NCBI RefSeq assembly: GCF_014206945.1
Contig: NZ_JACHON010000009.1
Location: forward strand, 29,335 to 93,334
Reading direction: 5' to 3'
Origin: Gracilibacillus halotolerans
GTDB taxonomy: Bacteria > Bacillota > Bacilli > Bacillales > Amphibacillaceae
DNA: 64,000 bases
The notes under the pieces are model-generated. The model was given only the letters and a program-made list of their open reading frames with translations, had not been told where the DNA came from and ran no database searches. Positions 27,133-36,438 of this stretch are shown here, one piece after another (position 1 is the first letter of the stretch; the number at the start of each line of letters is the position of its first letter). Both the position numbers and the translations under genes were made by a program.

Positions 27133-28150
27133 GCGCCGCTCCTCCCATCTTTTTTATTTCAGGAATTACTCTTTCAGCTAAAAGCTTTACCGTCTTCTTT
27201 ATCTCCATTAGGGACTGACCACCAAAATCGACTTGCAATAACATGCGATTCTGATTGAAAAGAGTCTGCTGGTACTTTATTTTTTCGATAACTTGTGCTG
27301 GTGTTCCTACAAGTAACGTAGACTCCTTGCTTGTGACAAATTCTAAATCCGTTCGTGCCATTCCCATTGGACCACCAATTCCATTTTCCATTAAGTGCTT
27401 CCAATATTTCGCGTATAACGGATAAAATTCATTCTCGATTTCTTCCTCTGTTTCGCGAATAAATGTATGAGCGGCAATCGATACAAATCGATTATTAGAT
27501 GAAGCGTTATCATTATAGGCATCTATAATAGGCGTGTATCTTTTTACTGTACCACCAAGCATTATTACTGCTAACCCACATTGTTTTTTTGCAGCGCGTA
27601 TAGCACTCTCCTTTGTTCCACTTACTCCAATATGTACAGGCAACTGGGACTGATAAGCACGTGGTGAAACTTCTGCATTCACTAATGAGTGGTGTACGTC
27701 ACCTTTCCAGTTAACCTTTTCCTCTTTATTCGCTTTCAATAAAATTTGCAAATGTTCGTCAAATAAATCATCGTATTTATTTTCATCGTAACCAAATAAG
27801 TGAAAGGACTCGTTAAAAGCACCTCTTCCTACAGTGATTTCAGCTCTTCCTTTCGATAAAAGATCCAGAGTCGCAAAATCCTCATATAGCCTTACAGGAT
27901 TTGTTGTTCCTAGTAAAGAAGTAAGTGCTGTAAGCTTTATTTGCTTTGTTGAAGCAGCAATATAGGACAATATTAACTGAGGAGAGGAGCTAACATAATC
28001 TAGCCGATGATGCTCCCCTACTCCAAATAAATCGATACCTAGTTCATCTGCATAGTTTCCTAAATGAATTAACTCCTGAATCCGTCCTAATTGGCTTTCT
28101 TGACCGTTACTTGAAAATTGTTCTCCTAAAGAAAAGACTCCAAACTCCAT
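27125..28150 (-). CDS. LLM-class flavin-dependent oxidoreductase
   Basis: A 341-residue bacterial-luciferase-like monooxygenase of the (beta/alpha)8 fold that uses reduced FMN. The N-terminus M-E-F-G-V-F-S-L-G, the G-V-G-E-H-H motif (histidines near the flavin), T-A-L-T-S-L-L-G-T-T-N-P-V-R and G-R-G-A-F motifs are intact. The substrate is unknown; relatives such as YhbW are uncharacterised. The ribosome site GGTGGAG lies before the ATG. It is followed by an overlapping small membrane gene. Confidence 0.88.
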   Translation of the reverse strand: MEFGVFSLGEQFSSNGQESQLGRIQELIHLGNYADELGIDLFGVGEHHRLDYVSSSPQLILSYIAASTKQIKLTALTSLLGTTNPVRLYEDFATLDLLSKGRAEITVGRGAFNESFHLFGYDENKYDDLFDEHLQILLKANKEEKVNWKGDVHHSLVNAEVSPRAYQSQLPVHIGVSGTKESAIRAAKKQCGLAVIMLGGTVKRYTPIIDAYNDNASSNNRFVSIAAHTFIRETEEEIENEFYPLYAKYWKHLMENGIGGPMGMARTDLEFVTSKESTLLVGTPAQVIEKIKYQQTLFNQNRMLLQVDFGGQSLMEIKKTVKLLAERVIPEIKKMGGAAHV

Positions 28151-28214
28151 TCTCTCTCCACCCCATTCTAGTTGTTTCTATCGTATCATAATTATTTCTT
28201 TTATTGCTAGCACC

Positions 28215-28889
28215 TTAATCAAACTGAAAATCTAGCCAAGGCTTTTCTTTCGGTGGTGAAGAGATTGTTTCTACATTTTCATCTCGGACTGGATGTGGGA
28301 ACTTCAATTTATAGGACCATAAGGCAATTTGCTGACCTGGTTTATTTACATCACTTCCGTATTTCTGGTCACCATAAAGTGGATACCCTCGCGAAGCAAA
28401 CTGAACTCTTATTTGATGGGAGCGTCCGGTAATCAAATTTATTTTTACTAAGCTTAAGTCTTCAAATGTTTCCAGCACCTCATATGTCAATATCGCTTCT
28501 TTAGCACCTTTTTTATTCGCTGAGACAACCTCTGTTTTATTCTTATTCTTGTCTTTTAATAAATAGTCCGTTAGAGTTCCATTATTATCAGGAACACCTC
28601 TTACGATTGCCAAATAGATTTTTTCCATTTCGTTTTTCCGAATGGTATTAGAGAGGCGTGAGGCAGCTTTCGATGTCTTAGCAAATACCATCACCCCTCC
28701 TACTGGGCGATCCAATCGGTGAACTAATCCTAAATAGACGTTACCTGGTTTTTGATAACGTTCTTTAATATCTTGTTTTAAATAGGTAAGCATGTCCATA
28801 TCTTTACTTTCATCTTCCTGTGCAGGAACATTGGGAGGCTTGGAGACAAGAAGTAGATGATTGTCCTCGTATAATATCGGTATGTGCAT
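28215..28889 (-). CDS. RluA-family pseudouridine synthase (no S4 domain)
   Basis: A 224-residue RNA-modifying enzyme consisting of the catalytic domain only. The catalytic aspartate is Asp60 in H-R-L-D-R-P-V-G-G, followed by the K-x-Y-L-A-I-V-R-G and T-G-R-S-H-Q-I-R-V-Q motifs. The lack of an N-terminal S4 domain distinguishes it from RluD/YlyB types; the rRNA or tRNA site is not predictable. GGAGG lies seven bases before the ATG. It is monocistronic. Confidence 0.9.
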   Translation of the reverse strand: MHIPILYEDNHLLLVSKPPNVPAQEDESKDMDMLTYLKQDIKERYQKPGNVYLGLVHRLDRPVGGVMVFAKTSKAASRLSNTIRKNEMEKIYLAIVRGVPDNNGTLTDYLLKDKNKNKTEVVSANKKGAKEAILTYEVLETFEDLSLVKINLITGRSHQIRVQFASRGYPLYGDQKYGSDVNKPGQQIALWSYKLKFPHPVRDENVETISSPPKEKPWLDFQFD

Positions 28890-29031
28890 TTGTAATCCTC
28901 CATTTTTTAAATGTTTACATGTATCGTAGCATACTCACTTACAATCGTGCTATTTTTGTACAGTTTCTATATATAGTCTCAACAATTTAGTCGCTCCATA
29001 CGCGATGATGAGCATTTGAGTATTTTTCAGA

Positions 29032-29075
29032 AAAAAACGTGACTTCCTCTCATTTTCAGTGAGGAAATCACGTTT
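29032..29075 (-). terminator. Terminator of the CuA-type lipoprotein gene
   Basis: On the minus strand AACGTGATTTCCTC pairs with GAGGAAGTCACGTT, then TTTTT. Confidence 0.8.
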
Positions 29076-29089
29076 GTTAATCACTCGTA

Positions 29090-29485
29090 TTATTCAACAA
29101 TTAATGTAGCAACCATGTCATCATGACCTGCACCACATGGGATGTTACATCTAATAATATATTCACCAGGCTCTAATGTTGCAGTAGTTGACCCTTCAGA
29201 TTGTAAAGCAACATCTGTATCTACAATTTCAATACCGTGAAAGCCTTCTTCATTTGTTAAATTTACCGTTACTTCACCAGCAGCAACTGTATATGTCTCT
29301 TGGTCAAAATCCCAGTTAGAAGCTTTTATATCAACTACTTCACCATCAGCGGACTCCGTAGTATTAGATTCTTCTGCACTGTTATCTGCATCTGTATTAG
29401 AATCCTGTGCGTCGTCTCCGCCACCACAAGCTACCAATACACCAGCTACTAAAACAAACATAAGCATAAGTAGAATTTTTTTCAT
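29090..29485 (-). CDS. Cupredoxin lipoprotein with a complete CuA-type site
   Basis: A 131-residue lipoprotein (lipobox L-V-A-C, Cys20) with an acidic, asparagine-rich linker and a cupredoxin domain resembling cytochrome oxidase subunit II. The binuclear copper ligands are all present: His83, Cys113, Cys117, His121 and Met124, in C-N-I-P-C-G-A-G-H-D-D-M. It lacks the two N-terminal helices of real subunit II and has no oxidase genes next to it, so it may be a copper carrier or electron shuttle. The start at 29485 rather than 29503 is set by AGGAG eight bases upstream. Confidence 0.85.
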   Translation of the reverse strand: MKKILLMLMFVLVAGVLVACGGGDDAQDSNTDADNSAEESNTTESADGEVVDIKASNWDFDQETYTVAAGEVTVNLTNEEGFHGIEIVDTDVALQSEGSTTATLEPGEYIIRCNIPCGAGHDDMVATLIVE

Positions 29486-29644
29486 GTTATGATCTCCTTT
29501 CACTCAAGATAGATTATTTGTCTATCATTATAGCTATCTTTCAAGATAATTATACGCTCTAATTGAATAGTAAAGCCAATTTAACAAATCAACTTTATAG
29601 ATGTGTCATTTATTGTTCAAACTTCCGTCAATATTTGGACAAAA

Positions 29645-30409
29645 TTATACTCTATAGAATTTTTTCGTGACAGATAATAGAACAGAGCTCACTTCTTCTA
29701 TTGTTTTCTCTTTTATTTCTGCTATTTTTGCAATCGAATGCTTCATCATCTTAGGATGTGTCATTTGATGTTGAAAGGGGCCTTCAAAGGGCCATGGACC
29801 ATCCGTTTCAACCATTAACAATTCTAATGGATAATACTTGATGATTGACTGAATTTCCTTTTCATATATGCAATCTGGAGTAACAGAAATAACATAGCCT
29901 CTATCTATCATTTTGTTCATCGTAGTCTCACTGCCTTTAAACCAATGAAAATGTGCCTTCTCGATACGATGATTATCTAATAATTGGATTACTGTGTCCG
30001 CATCCTCATATACTGCATGTAAAACTACTGGTAGCTTGCATTGTTTCGCTACTTGTAAGAATTCTTCTAAAATGTCCTCATACATCTTACTATTTAGTTG
30101 TGGATTTTCCTTTTTTAAGTAATAAGGTAATCCTATTTCACCTATTGCTACAATCTCGGATTGCCTCTCTTTTATTAGCTCAAGAATTTTTGTTAATTCC
30201 AAAGATTGAATAGGCTCTTGCTCCGGGTGCCACCCTAACGCAGGGTATACTTTGTTATTTTCTTTGGCTAACTCTAGTACTCTTTGGCAACTGTTGTAAT
30301 CACTAGAGACAGCAATTAATCCATCAATTTTATCATCGGCTAAATCTTCTAAAATGATTGTTTGCTCGTTCTTTTTGTACCAGTCTAAATGAACGTGAGC
30401 ATCAATCAT
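29645..30409 (-). CDS. TatD-family metal-dependent hydrolase in the thiamine operon
   Basis: A TIM-barrel amidohydrolase of 254 residues. Metal ligands His5 and His7 (D-A-H-V-H-L), Glu in A-I-G-E-I-G-L, His in V-V-L-H-A, His in H-F-H-W-F and Asp in V-E-T-D-G-P-W-P are present. TatD proteins are usually described as nucleases, but its place as last gene of a TPP-riboswitch transporter operon (eight-base overlap with thiZ) suggests it works on an imported thiamine breakdown product. The ATG at 30409 has GGAG eight bases upstream; the GTG at 30418 would sit on the ribosome site. Confidence 0.85.
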   Translation of the reverse strand: MIDAHVHLDWYKKNEQTIILEDLADDKIDGLIAVSSDYNSCQRVLELAKENNKVYPALGWHPEQEPIQSLELTKILELIKERQSEIVAIGEIGLPYYLKKENPQLNSKMYEDILEEFLQVAKQCKLPVVLHAVYEDADTVIQLLDNHRIEKAHFHWFKGSETTMNKMIDRGYVISVTPDCIYEKEIQSIIKYYPLELLMVETDGPWPFEGPFQHQMTHPKMMKHSIAKIAEIKEKTIEEVSSVLLSVTKKFYRV

Positions 30410-31145
30410 GCGAATCACTCCGTAAGATTTGATAGATTTCTCTTTTTATATGCAAAAATTCTTCCGATAATCGAATGTCTTCTACTCTTGGTCTAGAAAA
30501 TTGTATCGATATCTCTTTCACGATAGTCGCCGGTCTATCCCCTAATATTAAGATTCTATCAGATAAAAATATTGCTTCCTCGATATCGTGAGTGACAAAT
30601 AGAACGGTTGGTTTTGCTTCCTCCCATATCGATAGCAACCATTTTTGCATTTCCATTCTTGTAAATTCATCCAAAGCAGAAAATGGTTCGTCTAATAACA
30701 TTGCCTTCTGTGGACTTAACAAACTTCGCACGAAAGCTGCTCGTTGTTTCATCCCTCCAGATAATTCACGTGGATAAGATTCCTTATATTCGCTGAGCCC
30801 TACCTTATTCAGCATTTCAATCGCTTTGTCTCTATTTGGCTTTTCCTTTAATTCCTGTGCAAGCAAAACATTATCTAAAACACTCCGCCAAGGAAATAAT
30901 GATGGAGATTGTGGCATATAGCTAATCTTCCCTCGTTTACCGGTAATATCTTCACCATCCAAAGTAATCGAGCCACTATCTGGGGCAAACAGTCCTCCGA
31001 TTAAATGAAAAAGTGTACTTTTCCCACTGCCCGAAGGTCCTAACAAAGAAACAAATTCTCCATCTTTAATGACCAAGGAGACATTTTCCAAAACAGCCGT
31101 ATCATCAAATCGCTTGGAGAGTTGGTTAATTTCGAGTTTACTCAT
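30402..31145 (-). CDS. thiZ: Thiamine-precursor ABC transporter, ATP-binding subunit
   Basis: A 247-residue ATPase of the SsuB/TauB/ThiZ group. Walker A is G-P-S-G-S-G-K-S-T (about 36-44), the signature is L-S-G-G-M-K-Q-R and Walker B is M-L-L-D-E-P-F-S-A-L-D. It powers ThiX/ThiY import of hydroxymethylpyrimidine-type precursors. Its ATG overlaps the thiX stop (ATGA). The assignment to thiamine rests on the TPP riboswitch and the thiY gene at the head of the operon. Confidence 0.9.
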   Translation of the reverse strand: MSKLEINQLSKRFDDTAVLENVSLVIKDGEFVSLLGPSGSGKSTLFHLIGGLFAPDSGSITLDGEDITGKRGKISYMPQSPSLFPWRSVLDNVLLAQELKEKPNRDKAIEMLNKVGLSEYKESYPRELSGGMKQRAAFVRSLLSPQKAMLLDEPFSALDEFTRMEMQKWLLSIWEEAKPTVLFVTHDIEEAIFLSDRILILGDRPATIVKEISIQFSRPRVEDIRLSEEFLHIKREIYQILRSDSHD

Positions 31146-31897
31146 CTGTTCTCCCCCTTCACATACTGCCAGCGTAAAACGAAGCGCTCAATTAAAATTA
31201 TTGCTCCAAACAAAATAAAGCAAAGTAAAATTACAAGCAAAATTGCTACAAATACTCGATCTGTTCGGAAGGAGGAGGAGGCTAGTGTCATATAAACACC
31301 AATTCCTTTACTTGCACCTAACCACTCTGAAATAACTGCTCCCATTACACTGTACGTTGCGGAGATTTTTAGTCCCGAAAAAATGGATGGCAATGCATGT
31401 GGTAATTCTAGCTTTGTAAACATTTGCTGTTTGCTAGCACCCGCCATTTTCATATAATGTACAAGTTCTCGATTCGTTTGACGAAATCCGTCTAGTGTTG
31501 CGATTGTAACAGGGAAGAAGCATACAAGCGTAATTATGATGATTTTTGGTAATGTTCCATAACCAAACCAAATAACAAGTAACGGAGCAAGTACAATGAT
31601 TGGAATATTTTGTGATAGTAATAGTACTGGATAAACCATCTGGCGTACAAATGGTAATACGTGCAATAGAACAGCTATAAGTAAGCCAATGCTTACGCCA
31701 ATCGCAAAGCCGCTTAGTGTTAACACTACTGTTGAACTAATGTGGTGTTGATAATTAGTCCAACTCTGTACCGCTTCTTGCAGAATGATGGAAGGAGCTG
31801 GTAGAATCCAGCTCTCTATGTTAAATAATCTTGTACTCACTTCCCACATTACTATAAGAAAAGCAAGAAAAACGGCCGGTATCCATATCTTCCTCAT
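31142..31897 (-). CDS. thiX: Thiamine-precursor ABC transporter, permease
   Basis: A 251-residue permease of the SsuC/TauC type with six transmembrane helices and the EAA-like loop M-K-M-A-G-A-S-K-Q-Q-M-F-T-K-L-E-L-P-H-A-L-P cut here as typical of this family. It pairs with ThiY and ThiZ. GGGAGAGG precedes the ATG. Confidence 0.9.
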   Translation of the reverse strand: MRKIWIPAVFLAFLIVMWEVSTRLFNIESWILPAPSIILQEAVQSWTNYQHHISSTVVLTLSGFAIGVSIGLLIAVLLHVLPFVRQMVYPVLLLSQNIPIIVLAPLLVIWFGYGTLPKIIIITLVCFFPVTIATLDGFRQTNRELVHYMKMAGASKQQMFTKLELPHALPSIFSGLKISATYSVMGAVISEWLGASKGIGVYMTLASSSFRTDRVFVAILLVILLCFILFGAIILIERFVLRWQYVKGENR

Positions 31898-31937
31898 TCG
31901 TGTCCTCTCCCATTGACTATTTAATAACTACAAAATT

Positions 31938-32231
31938 TTATCGATATTTCTTAGTCAAATCTTGCATGGACGCCTGCTTATCTTTCCTTGAGTAAATCTT
32001 TACTTGGGAAATGATACTCGGACAACCTAGTTCATGTAATCGCTCATTCATTTTTTCAATAATGTTTAAAAGCTCCGCTAATTCCCCTTCCATTGTCGTT
32101 TCCAATGGATTTACTTGATACGATACGCCAGATTGCTCAATGATTTGGATTGCTTCATCAACAAATGGTATAGAATCCTCACCATTTTTAGTGGTAGGGA
32201 TAATCTGTATACTTACTAATGATTCTGCCAT
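31938..32231 (-). CDS. Thiamine-binding protein, MTH1187/YkoF-like (DUF77)
   Basis: A 97-residue single-domain protein of the MTH1187/YkoF fold, beginning with the strand S-L-V-S-I-Q-I-I-P and carrying the Y-Q-V-N-P-L-E-T-T-M-E-G-E motif that forms the ligand pocket. YkoF binds thiamine. Here it lies between thiY and thiX in a TPP-controlled operon, so a role in holding or sensing the vitamin or its pyrimidine part is likely. GGAGGAG precedes the ATG; thiY ends 13 bases upstream. Confidence 0.85.
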   Translation of the reverse strand: MAESLVSIQIIPTTKNGEDSIPFVDEAIQIIEQSGVSYQVNPLETTMEGELAELLNIIEKMNERLHELGCPSIISQVKIYSRKDKQASMQDLTKKYR

Positions 32232-32244
32232 TTAAATTCTCCTC

Positions 32245-33231
32245 CTACTCTGGTATAAACTCGTTTGTAAATGCAGATTTTACGTCTAACTCACTATCTA
32301 TTAGTTCATTTTCGTACATCCAGTCCGCATAGTTTTGCCAAATATCCTCGGATTGTACTCCCCATCTATCTGCATCATCTTGATATTTTGGTGATAACCA
32401 TTCCTGGCTTGCATGAACAAGTTCACTATCCAAATCCGGTACATGGTTGACTAAAATGTCAGCAGCTTCGTCTGGATTTTCGATTGCAAATTGATATCCA
32501 TCACTAATTGCCTTCATGAAAGCAGCGACTACTTGATCTTGCTCACTTATTAATTCTTCGCTCGTTATTATAACTGGTGTGTAATAATCCAACTTGTCGG
32601 AATAGTCAGTTAGGTAAAGCATATCTAAATCTTCACCACGTAATTCTGCTTCTATTCCAGTCCATGCATAATAAATCCATGCAAAATCGATGTCTCTTTT
32701 AATGGCAGTAAAGAAATCTGTATTACCAATATTAATAATCTCCACATCTTCCACAGAAGCATCCTCTTGTTTCATTAATGAATCAATCACAGCGGCTTCT
32801 ACTGGAGCACCCCATCCACCATATTTCTTACCTGCAAAATCTTTCGGTGATGTAATGCCATATTCTGTCGGTGCGGCAAATCCAGAAGTGTTGTGCTGAA
32901 TGATCGCCCCAATGGATACGATTGGAATGTCTTGTACTCTAGCTTCTGTAACTGTTTCTTGTGCACTAATGGCAAATTCCGCCTGTCCAGATGCTACTGT
33001 CTGCTCTGGTCCTGACTCACCTGGCATGATAATATCCACGTTAATACCTTGTTCTTCAAAGTATCCATTTTCTTCTGCTACATAGATACCTGTATGGTTC
33101 GTGTTCGGTGTCCAATCTAAAACTAATGTAACGTCGGTTAATTCTGTATCTGTTGTCTCTTCTCCGCCGCCGCATGCTGCTAGCAAGATAACAACCAAAA
33201 CAATTGTGAAACTCGTCCAATATTTACGCAT
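32245..33231 (-). CDS. thiY: Thiamine-precursor-binding lipoprotein (NMT1/THI5-like)
   Basis: A 328-residue lipoprotein (lipobox L-A-A-C, Cys20) of the NMT1/THI5 periplasmic-binding fold. The opening D-W-T-P-N-T-N-H-T-G motif is the family signature for ThiY, which binds formylaminopyrimidine or related HMP compounds. The start at 33231 (M-R-K-Y-W) follows GGGGGA; an in-frame ATG at 33264 is less likely. It is the first gene after the TPP riboswitch. Confidence 0.9.
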   Translation of the reverse strand: MRKYWTSFTIVLVVILLAACGGGEETTDTELTDVTLVLDWTPNTNHTGIYVAEENGYFEEQGINVDIIMPGESGPEQTVASGQAEFAISAQETVTEARVQDIPIVSIGAIIQHNTSGFAAPTEYGITSPKDFAGKKYGGWGAPVEAAVIDSLMKQEDASVEDVEIINIGNTDFFTAIKRDIDFAWIYYAWTGIEAELRGEDLDMLYLTDYSDKLDYYTPVIITSEELISEQDQVVAAFMKAISDGYQFAIENPDEAADILVNHVPDLDSELVHASQEWLSPKYQDDADRWGVQSEDIWQNYADWMYENELIDSELDVKSAFTNEFIPE

Positions 33232-33355
33232 TTTTATCCCCCATATTCTAATTATGTTGTTCAACTATCATAAGGAGTGGACATACAGAGGGATCTCATC
33301 TGACCCATATATACGAAAAATTTAAGGCATAAGTGAAATAAAAAGCCTTTTACAA

Positions 33356-33385
33356 TATAAAAAGCTCTAGGCAAAAGCCTAGAGC
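33356..33385 (-). terminator. Expression-platform terminator of the TPP riboswitch
   Basis: GCTCTAGGC and GCCTAGAGC form a perfect nine-pair stem with a TTTT loop, followed by TTTTTATA on the minus strand. It should form when TPP is bound. Confidence 0.85.
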
Positions 33386-33410
33386 GCATATATGATGATC
33401 ATACCTATAT

Positions 33411-33500
33411 GTTCCCTACGCTGGCACAACCCAGATCAGGTTCAAAGAGTCCGTATCTATCGGATACTATCTCAACCGGCAACACCGGTCCCCCCACATG
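33411..33500 (-). ncRNA. TPP riboswitch (THI element)
   Basis: On the minus strand the conserved aptamer is clear: GGGGGACCGGTG near the 5' side, TTGAGA (for CTGAGA), then ACCTGATCTGG and CCAGCGTAGGGAA on the 3' side. A terminator follows. It controls thiY, the thiamine-binding protein, thiX, thiZ and tatD by thiamine pyrophosphate. Confidence 0.95.
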
Positions 33501-33586
33501 TTTCCTTATAAAGTTGTCTATAGATAACTTTGCCATAGCTTGCATTATTTTTCAAGCATCGACTCTCTTTAACGGATTTAAAGCAC

Positions 33587-34585
33587 TTAAGTCAATTTAT
33601 GACCACAGTTACCACAGAAATTCATTCCACCTGTCTTTGTTCCGCAGTTTGGACAGAAATTCGGAATATTAGCATTGTTCGTTGTTTGTTGATTGTTCGT
33701 TGCCGGCTGTTGTTTAGAAGATGAATCAGAATCTTTCTTCTCATCTGAATCCTTCATCATTTCCTTCGCCATTTGCATACCCATCATCATTCCTGCCATA
33801 TCTGTTGCACTATTGCCACCTTGTGAATTTCCGGAAGCAATCGCATCTGTAACAGAAACGTCTTTATAACGTTGCATATCTCCAATCATCCCATGAGAAG
33901 CTGACTTAGTAATCATATCTTGGATTTCTTTCGGATAATTAAAGCTCATAATGTTAAATCGAGTAATTTCAAATCCGTCTCGATTGACTTGCATGTCTAA
34001 ATCTTCTTTAATCCCTTCTCCTATCTCAAAGGAATTAGCCTGCAAATTAAACATGTCTTTTCCTTCTCTCGCAATCCATTTCATAAGTAATTGGTCGAGA
34101 ATTGCTGAGATACGTATACGAATGTCCTCAACTAAATAGCTGTTTTTTACACCTGCGACATTATCAATGAGCTTTACATAATCAAGGACTCTAAATTGAA
34201 AAGTACCATTTGCTCGTATTGGGATACCACCTGGTAAACTTGGACTAGGGATGTTAATGACATTTTTTGTTCCCCATTTCACGGTAAATTCTTTCGTATT
34301 AACGAAAAGTACTTCTACTCGCATTCCACTGTTGAAACCAAATCGGAATCCTTTTAGTGTAGAAAGAAATGGAACGATTTCAGATTCAACTTCATATTCG
34401 CCCTCTTCTTTAAAAATCCCTTCAATTTTACCTTGATCAAAAAATATTGCGTCCTGGCCTGGACGAATAATTAACTTACTTCCTTTTTTAACTTCATTAT
34501 TTCGCCATTTCCAAAAAATCATATCATCGCGAAATTCATCCCATTCGATTACGTCTGAAAATTGATCCTTAAACAAGTTAAACAT
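33587..34585 (-). CDS. ydjI: SPFH-domain protein with C-terminal zinc ribbon, YdjI-like
   Basis: A 332-residue cytoplasmic protein. Residues about 25-215 form an SPFH-like domain. After a methionine-rich and serine/glutamine-rich linker, the tail F-C-P-N-C-G and F-C-G-N-C-G make a double CxxC zinc ribbon. It matches B. subtilis YdjI, which works with PspA at the membrane under envelope stress. It is the last gene of the pspA-ydjG-ydjH-ydjI operon and follows ydjH by 18 bases. Confidence 0.88.
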   Translation of the reverse strand: MFNLFKDQFSDVIEWDEFRDDMIFWKWRNNEVKKGSKLIIRPGQDAIFFDQGKIEGIFKEEGEYEVESEIVPFLSTLKGFRFGFNSGMRVEVLFVNTKEFTVKWGTKNVINIPSPSLPGGIPIRANGTFQFRVLDYVKLIDNVAGVKNSYLVEDIRIRISAILDQLLMKWIAREGKDMFNLQANSFEIGEGIKEDLDMQVNRDGFEITRFNIMSFNYPKEIQDMITKSASHGMIGDMQRYKDVSVTDAIASGNSQGGNSATDMAGMMMGMQMAKEMMKDSDEKKDSDSSSKQQPATNNQQTTNNANIPNFCPNCGTKTGGMNFCGNCGHKLT

Positions 34586-34603
34586 CTAATCATCCTTTCT
34601 ATA

Positions 34604-35380
34604 TTAGAATCCACCACGGCTACCAGAGAAGGAGCGACCACCACCGGTGACACCGCCACCACCGCCGCTTCCACCAGAACTATTATTCTTAGGAATTTTT
34701 GTTCGTGTGACTGTTTTACGTACGTATCGATCATGTCTGTTACGAATTCGTGATTGTTTCGGATCAAAGTAAGTTTGGTGATTAACTGTTACTTTACCAC
34801 CTAGATTAAATACCATTGTTCCGACTATAACAGCACCGATCAAAACAGCAATCAATACTTGGAACCACCATTTCAATAGTATACTATCTGGATTAATTAT
34901 TGGATTTACTTCTAAATAACGATCAGCCTTTTCAAAAAACTTTTTACTCGCAGCTAGATAATTTTCATTCGTTAAGTCTTGTGTAATATATTCACGGATT
35001 TGAGTTAATCGTTCATCGTCTAAATAGTTCATTGGACGCTCGCCAAATGCGCTTAAGAATACTTCACGATTTTCCATGTCAATCGTTAGCATGGCGGTAT
35101 CTCCATGTGGTTTATCGTAGCCAGGAGCTTCCTCATCATAGAAATCACCCATATATTTTACAACATCTCGGCGCTGTAAGTGTATTTCATCTGCAGTTAA
35201 GATAATGTACTGTATTTCTTTCTCTTCGCTGTATTGGGCTGCAAGTTGTTCTATTTCTTGCTCCTCACTTTCCGTTAAAATGTCTGCGTTATCGTATACA
35301 TGTTTACTTTCCGCTTGCATTACAGAAAAAGGTATAATTGCGAATAGTAGTAGTAACGTAATAAGAACTTTTTTCATCAA
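34604..35380 (-). CDS. ydjH: TPM-domain membrane protein, YdjH-like
   Basis: A 258-residue protein with a signal peptide, an extracytoplasmic TPM domain (starting V-Y-D-N-A-D-I-L-T), one transmembrane helix at about 172-192, and a cytoplasmic tail ending in a glycine/serine-rich S-G-G-S-G-G-G-G-G stretch. Start and upstream ydjG stop overlap as ATGA. In B. subtilis YdjH together with YdjG recruits PspA to the membrane. Confidence 0.88.
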   Translation of the reverse strand: MMKKVLITLLLLFAIIPFSVMQAESKHVYDNADILTESEEQEIEQLAAQYSEEKEIQYIILTADEIHLQRRDVVKYMGDFYDEEAPGYDKPHGDTAMLTIDMENREVFLSAFGERPMNYLDDERLTQIREYITQDLTNENYLAASKKFFEKADRYLEVNPIINPDSILLKWWFQVLIAVLIGAVIVGTMVFNLGGKVTVNHQTYFDPKQSRIRNRHDRYVRKTVTRTKIPKNNSSGGSGGGGGVTGGGRSFSGSRGGF

Positions 35381-36402
35381 TAACCACCCCCAAGTATGAG
35401 CGTTATGATTAAGAATATCGCATACACAGACGCACTAATACTAGAGAACCATAACGCTACTTTTTTATAACTTACAGGTGGTTTACCGACGATTTTTCCT
35501 GTTTGACCATTCATTGCGAATGTGTGCTCTTTCTTATCAAAGTCGTAGTACACCATCCAGACTGGGAGTAGAACGTAATCACTGTTTACTGGCTTTGTTC
35601 GAATGTCTCGCTGCTGATAGGTTACCGATGTATAGCCTGAAATTGTCGACTTAATATATGTATCAACAAACGATTGTATTTTCGACTTAACTCTACCGAA
35701 TAATTGCTCATCCGTATAATTATATTTCTCTGCTAAATACCCAGCTAAATAAGGTGTTTTGAAATCTTTTAACTCACTGTAGTTATATGGCTCCAATTTA
35801 TCCATAAGCTCGTCATCCATCTTTTCCGATGCATCAACTGGAACTTTTACATAACGCGCTTCTAATGATCGATATACATCATAATAATGGGTCTCGGTAT
35901 AACGATAATCCCCTCTCGTATACGTCCGTACTTTTGTACCAGTCGCTTTCACTTCAATATCATTATCTAAATCATACATCCAAAATGGTACATAGATTCC
36001 TGTGACGCTTTTGACACGATCTGCTGTCATAAACCCTTTTGGTGTGAGGCGGCCATTTTTACACCATTTCTTAAAAGCAGCCATTGCTTCTTCCTTACTA
36101 ATTGTAAATGGAATTACTCGAGCTGGTGCTAGATCACCAGATAGACGATCCGCCAATACGACTGGCGCCCTACAAAAGCTACAAGATGTTGCAGTTGTGT
36201 CCGCATCTGTTATGACAACCGCTCCACAGTTCTCACATTGATATTCCTTTGCTTCCTCTTCTTCGAATGTTTTTTCAATATGTATCTCATCGTATGAATC
36301 GATATGTTCGTTATTTCCACAGCTACTACATGACAAATTCCCTGATTCACTGTCATATTTCATATCTGAACCACAATTTGGACATTTATAATGTAAAATC
36401 AT
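35377..36402 (-). CDS. ydjG: Zinc-ribbon membrane protein, YdjG-like
   Basis: A 341-residue protein with two N-terminal zinc ribbons (C-P-N-C and C-S-S-C; C-E-N-C and C-S-F-C), a middle domain and one C-terminal transmembrane helix. Length and order match B. subtilis YdjG. It follows pspA by 36 bases and overlaps ydjH. Confidence 0.88.
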   Translation of the reverse strand: MILHYKCPNCGSDMKYDSESGNLSCSSCGNNEHIDSYDEIHIEKTFEEEEAKEYQCENCGAVVITDADTTATSCSFCRAPVVLADRLSGDLAPARVIPFTISKEEAMAAFKKWCKNGRLTPKGFMTADRVKSVTGIYVPFWMYDLDNDIEVKATGTKVRTYTRGDYRYTETHYYDVYRSLEARYVKVPVDASEKMDDELMDKLEPYNYSELKDFKTPYLAGYLAEKYNYTDEQLFGRVKSKIQSFVDTYIKSTISGYTSVTYQQRDIRTKPVNSDYVLLPVWMVYYDFDKKEHTFAMNGQTGKIVGKPPVSYKKVALWFSSISASVYAIFLIITLILGGGY

Positions 36403-36438
36403 TCATTATCCCCCCTTAGCAAATGGTATTTCTATGAA

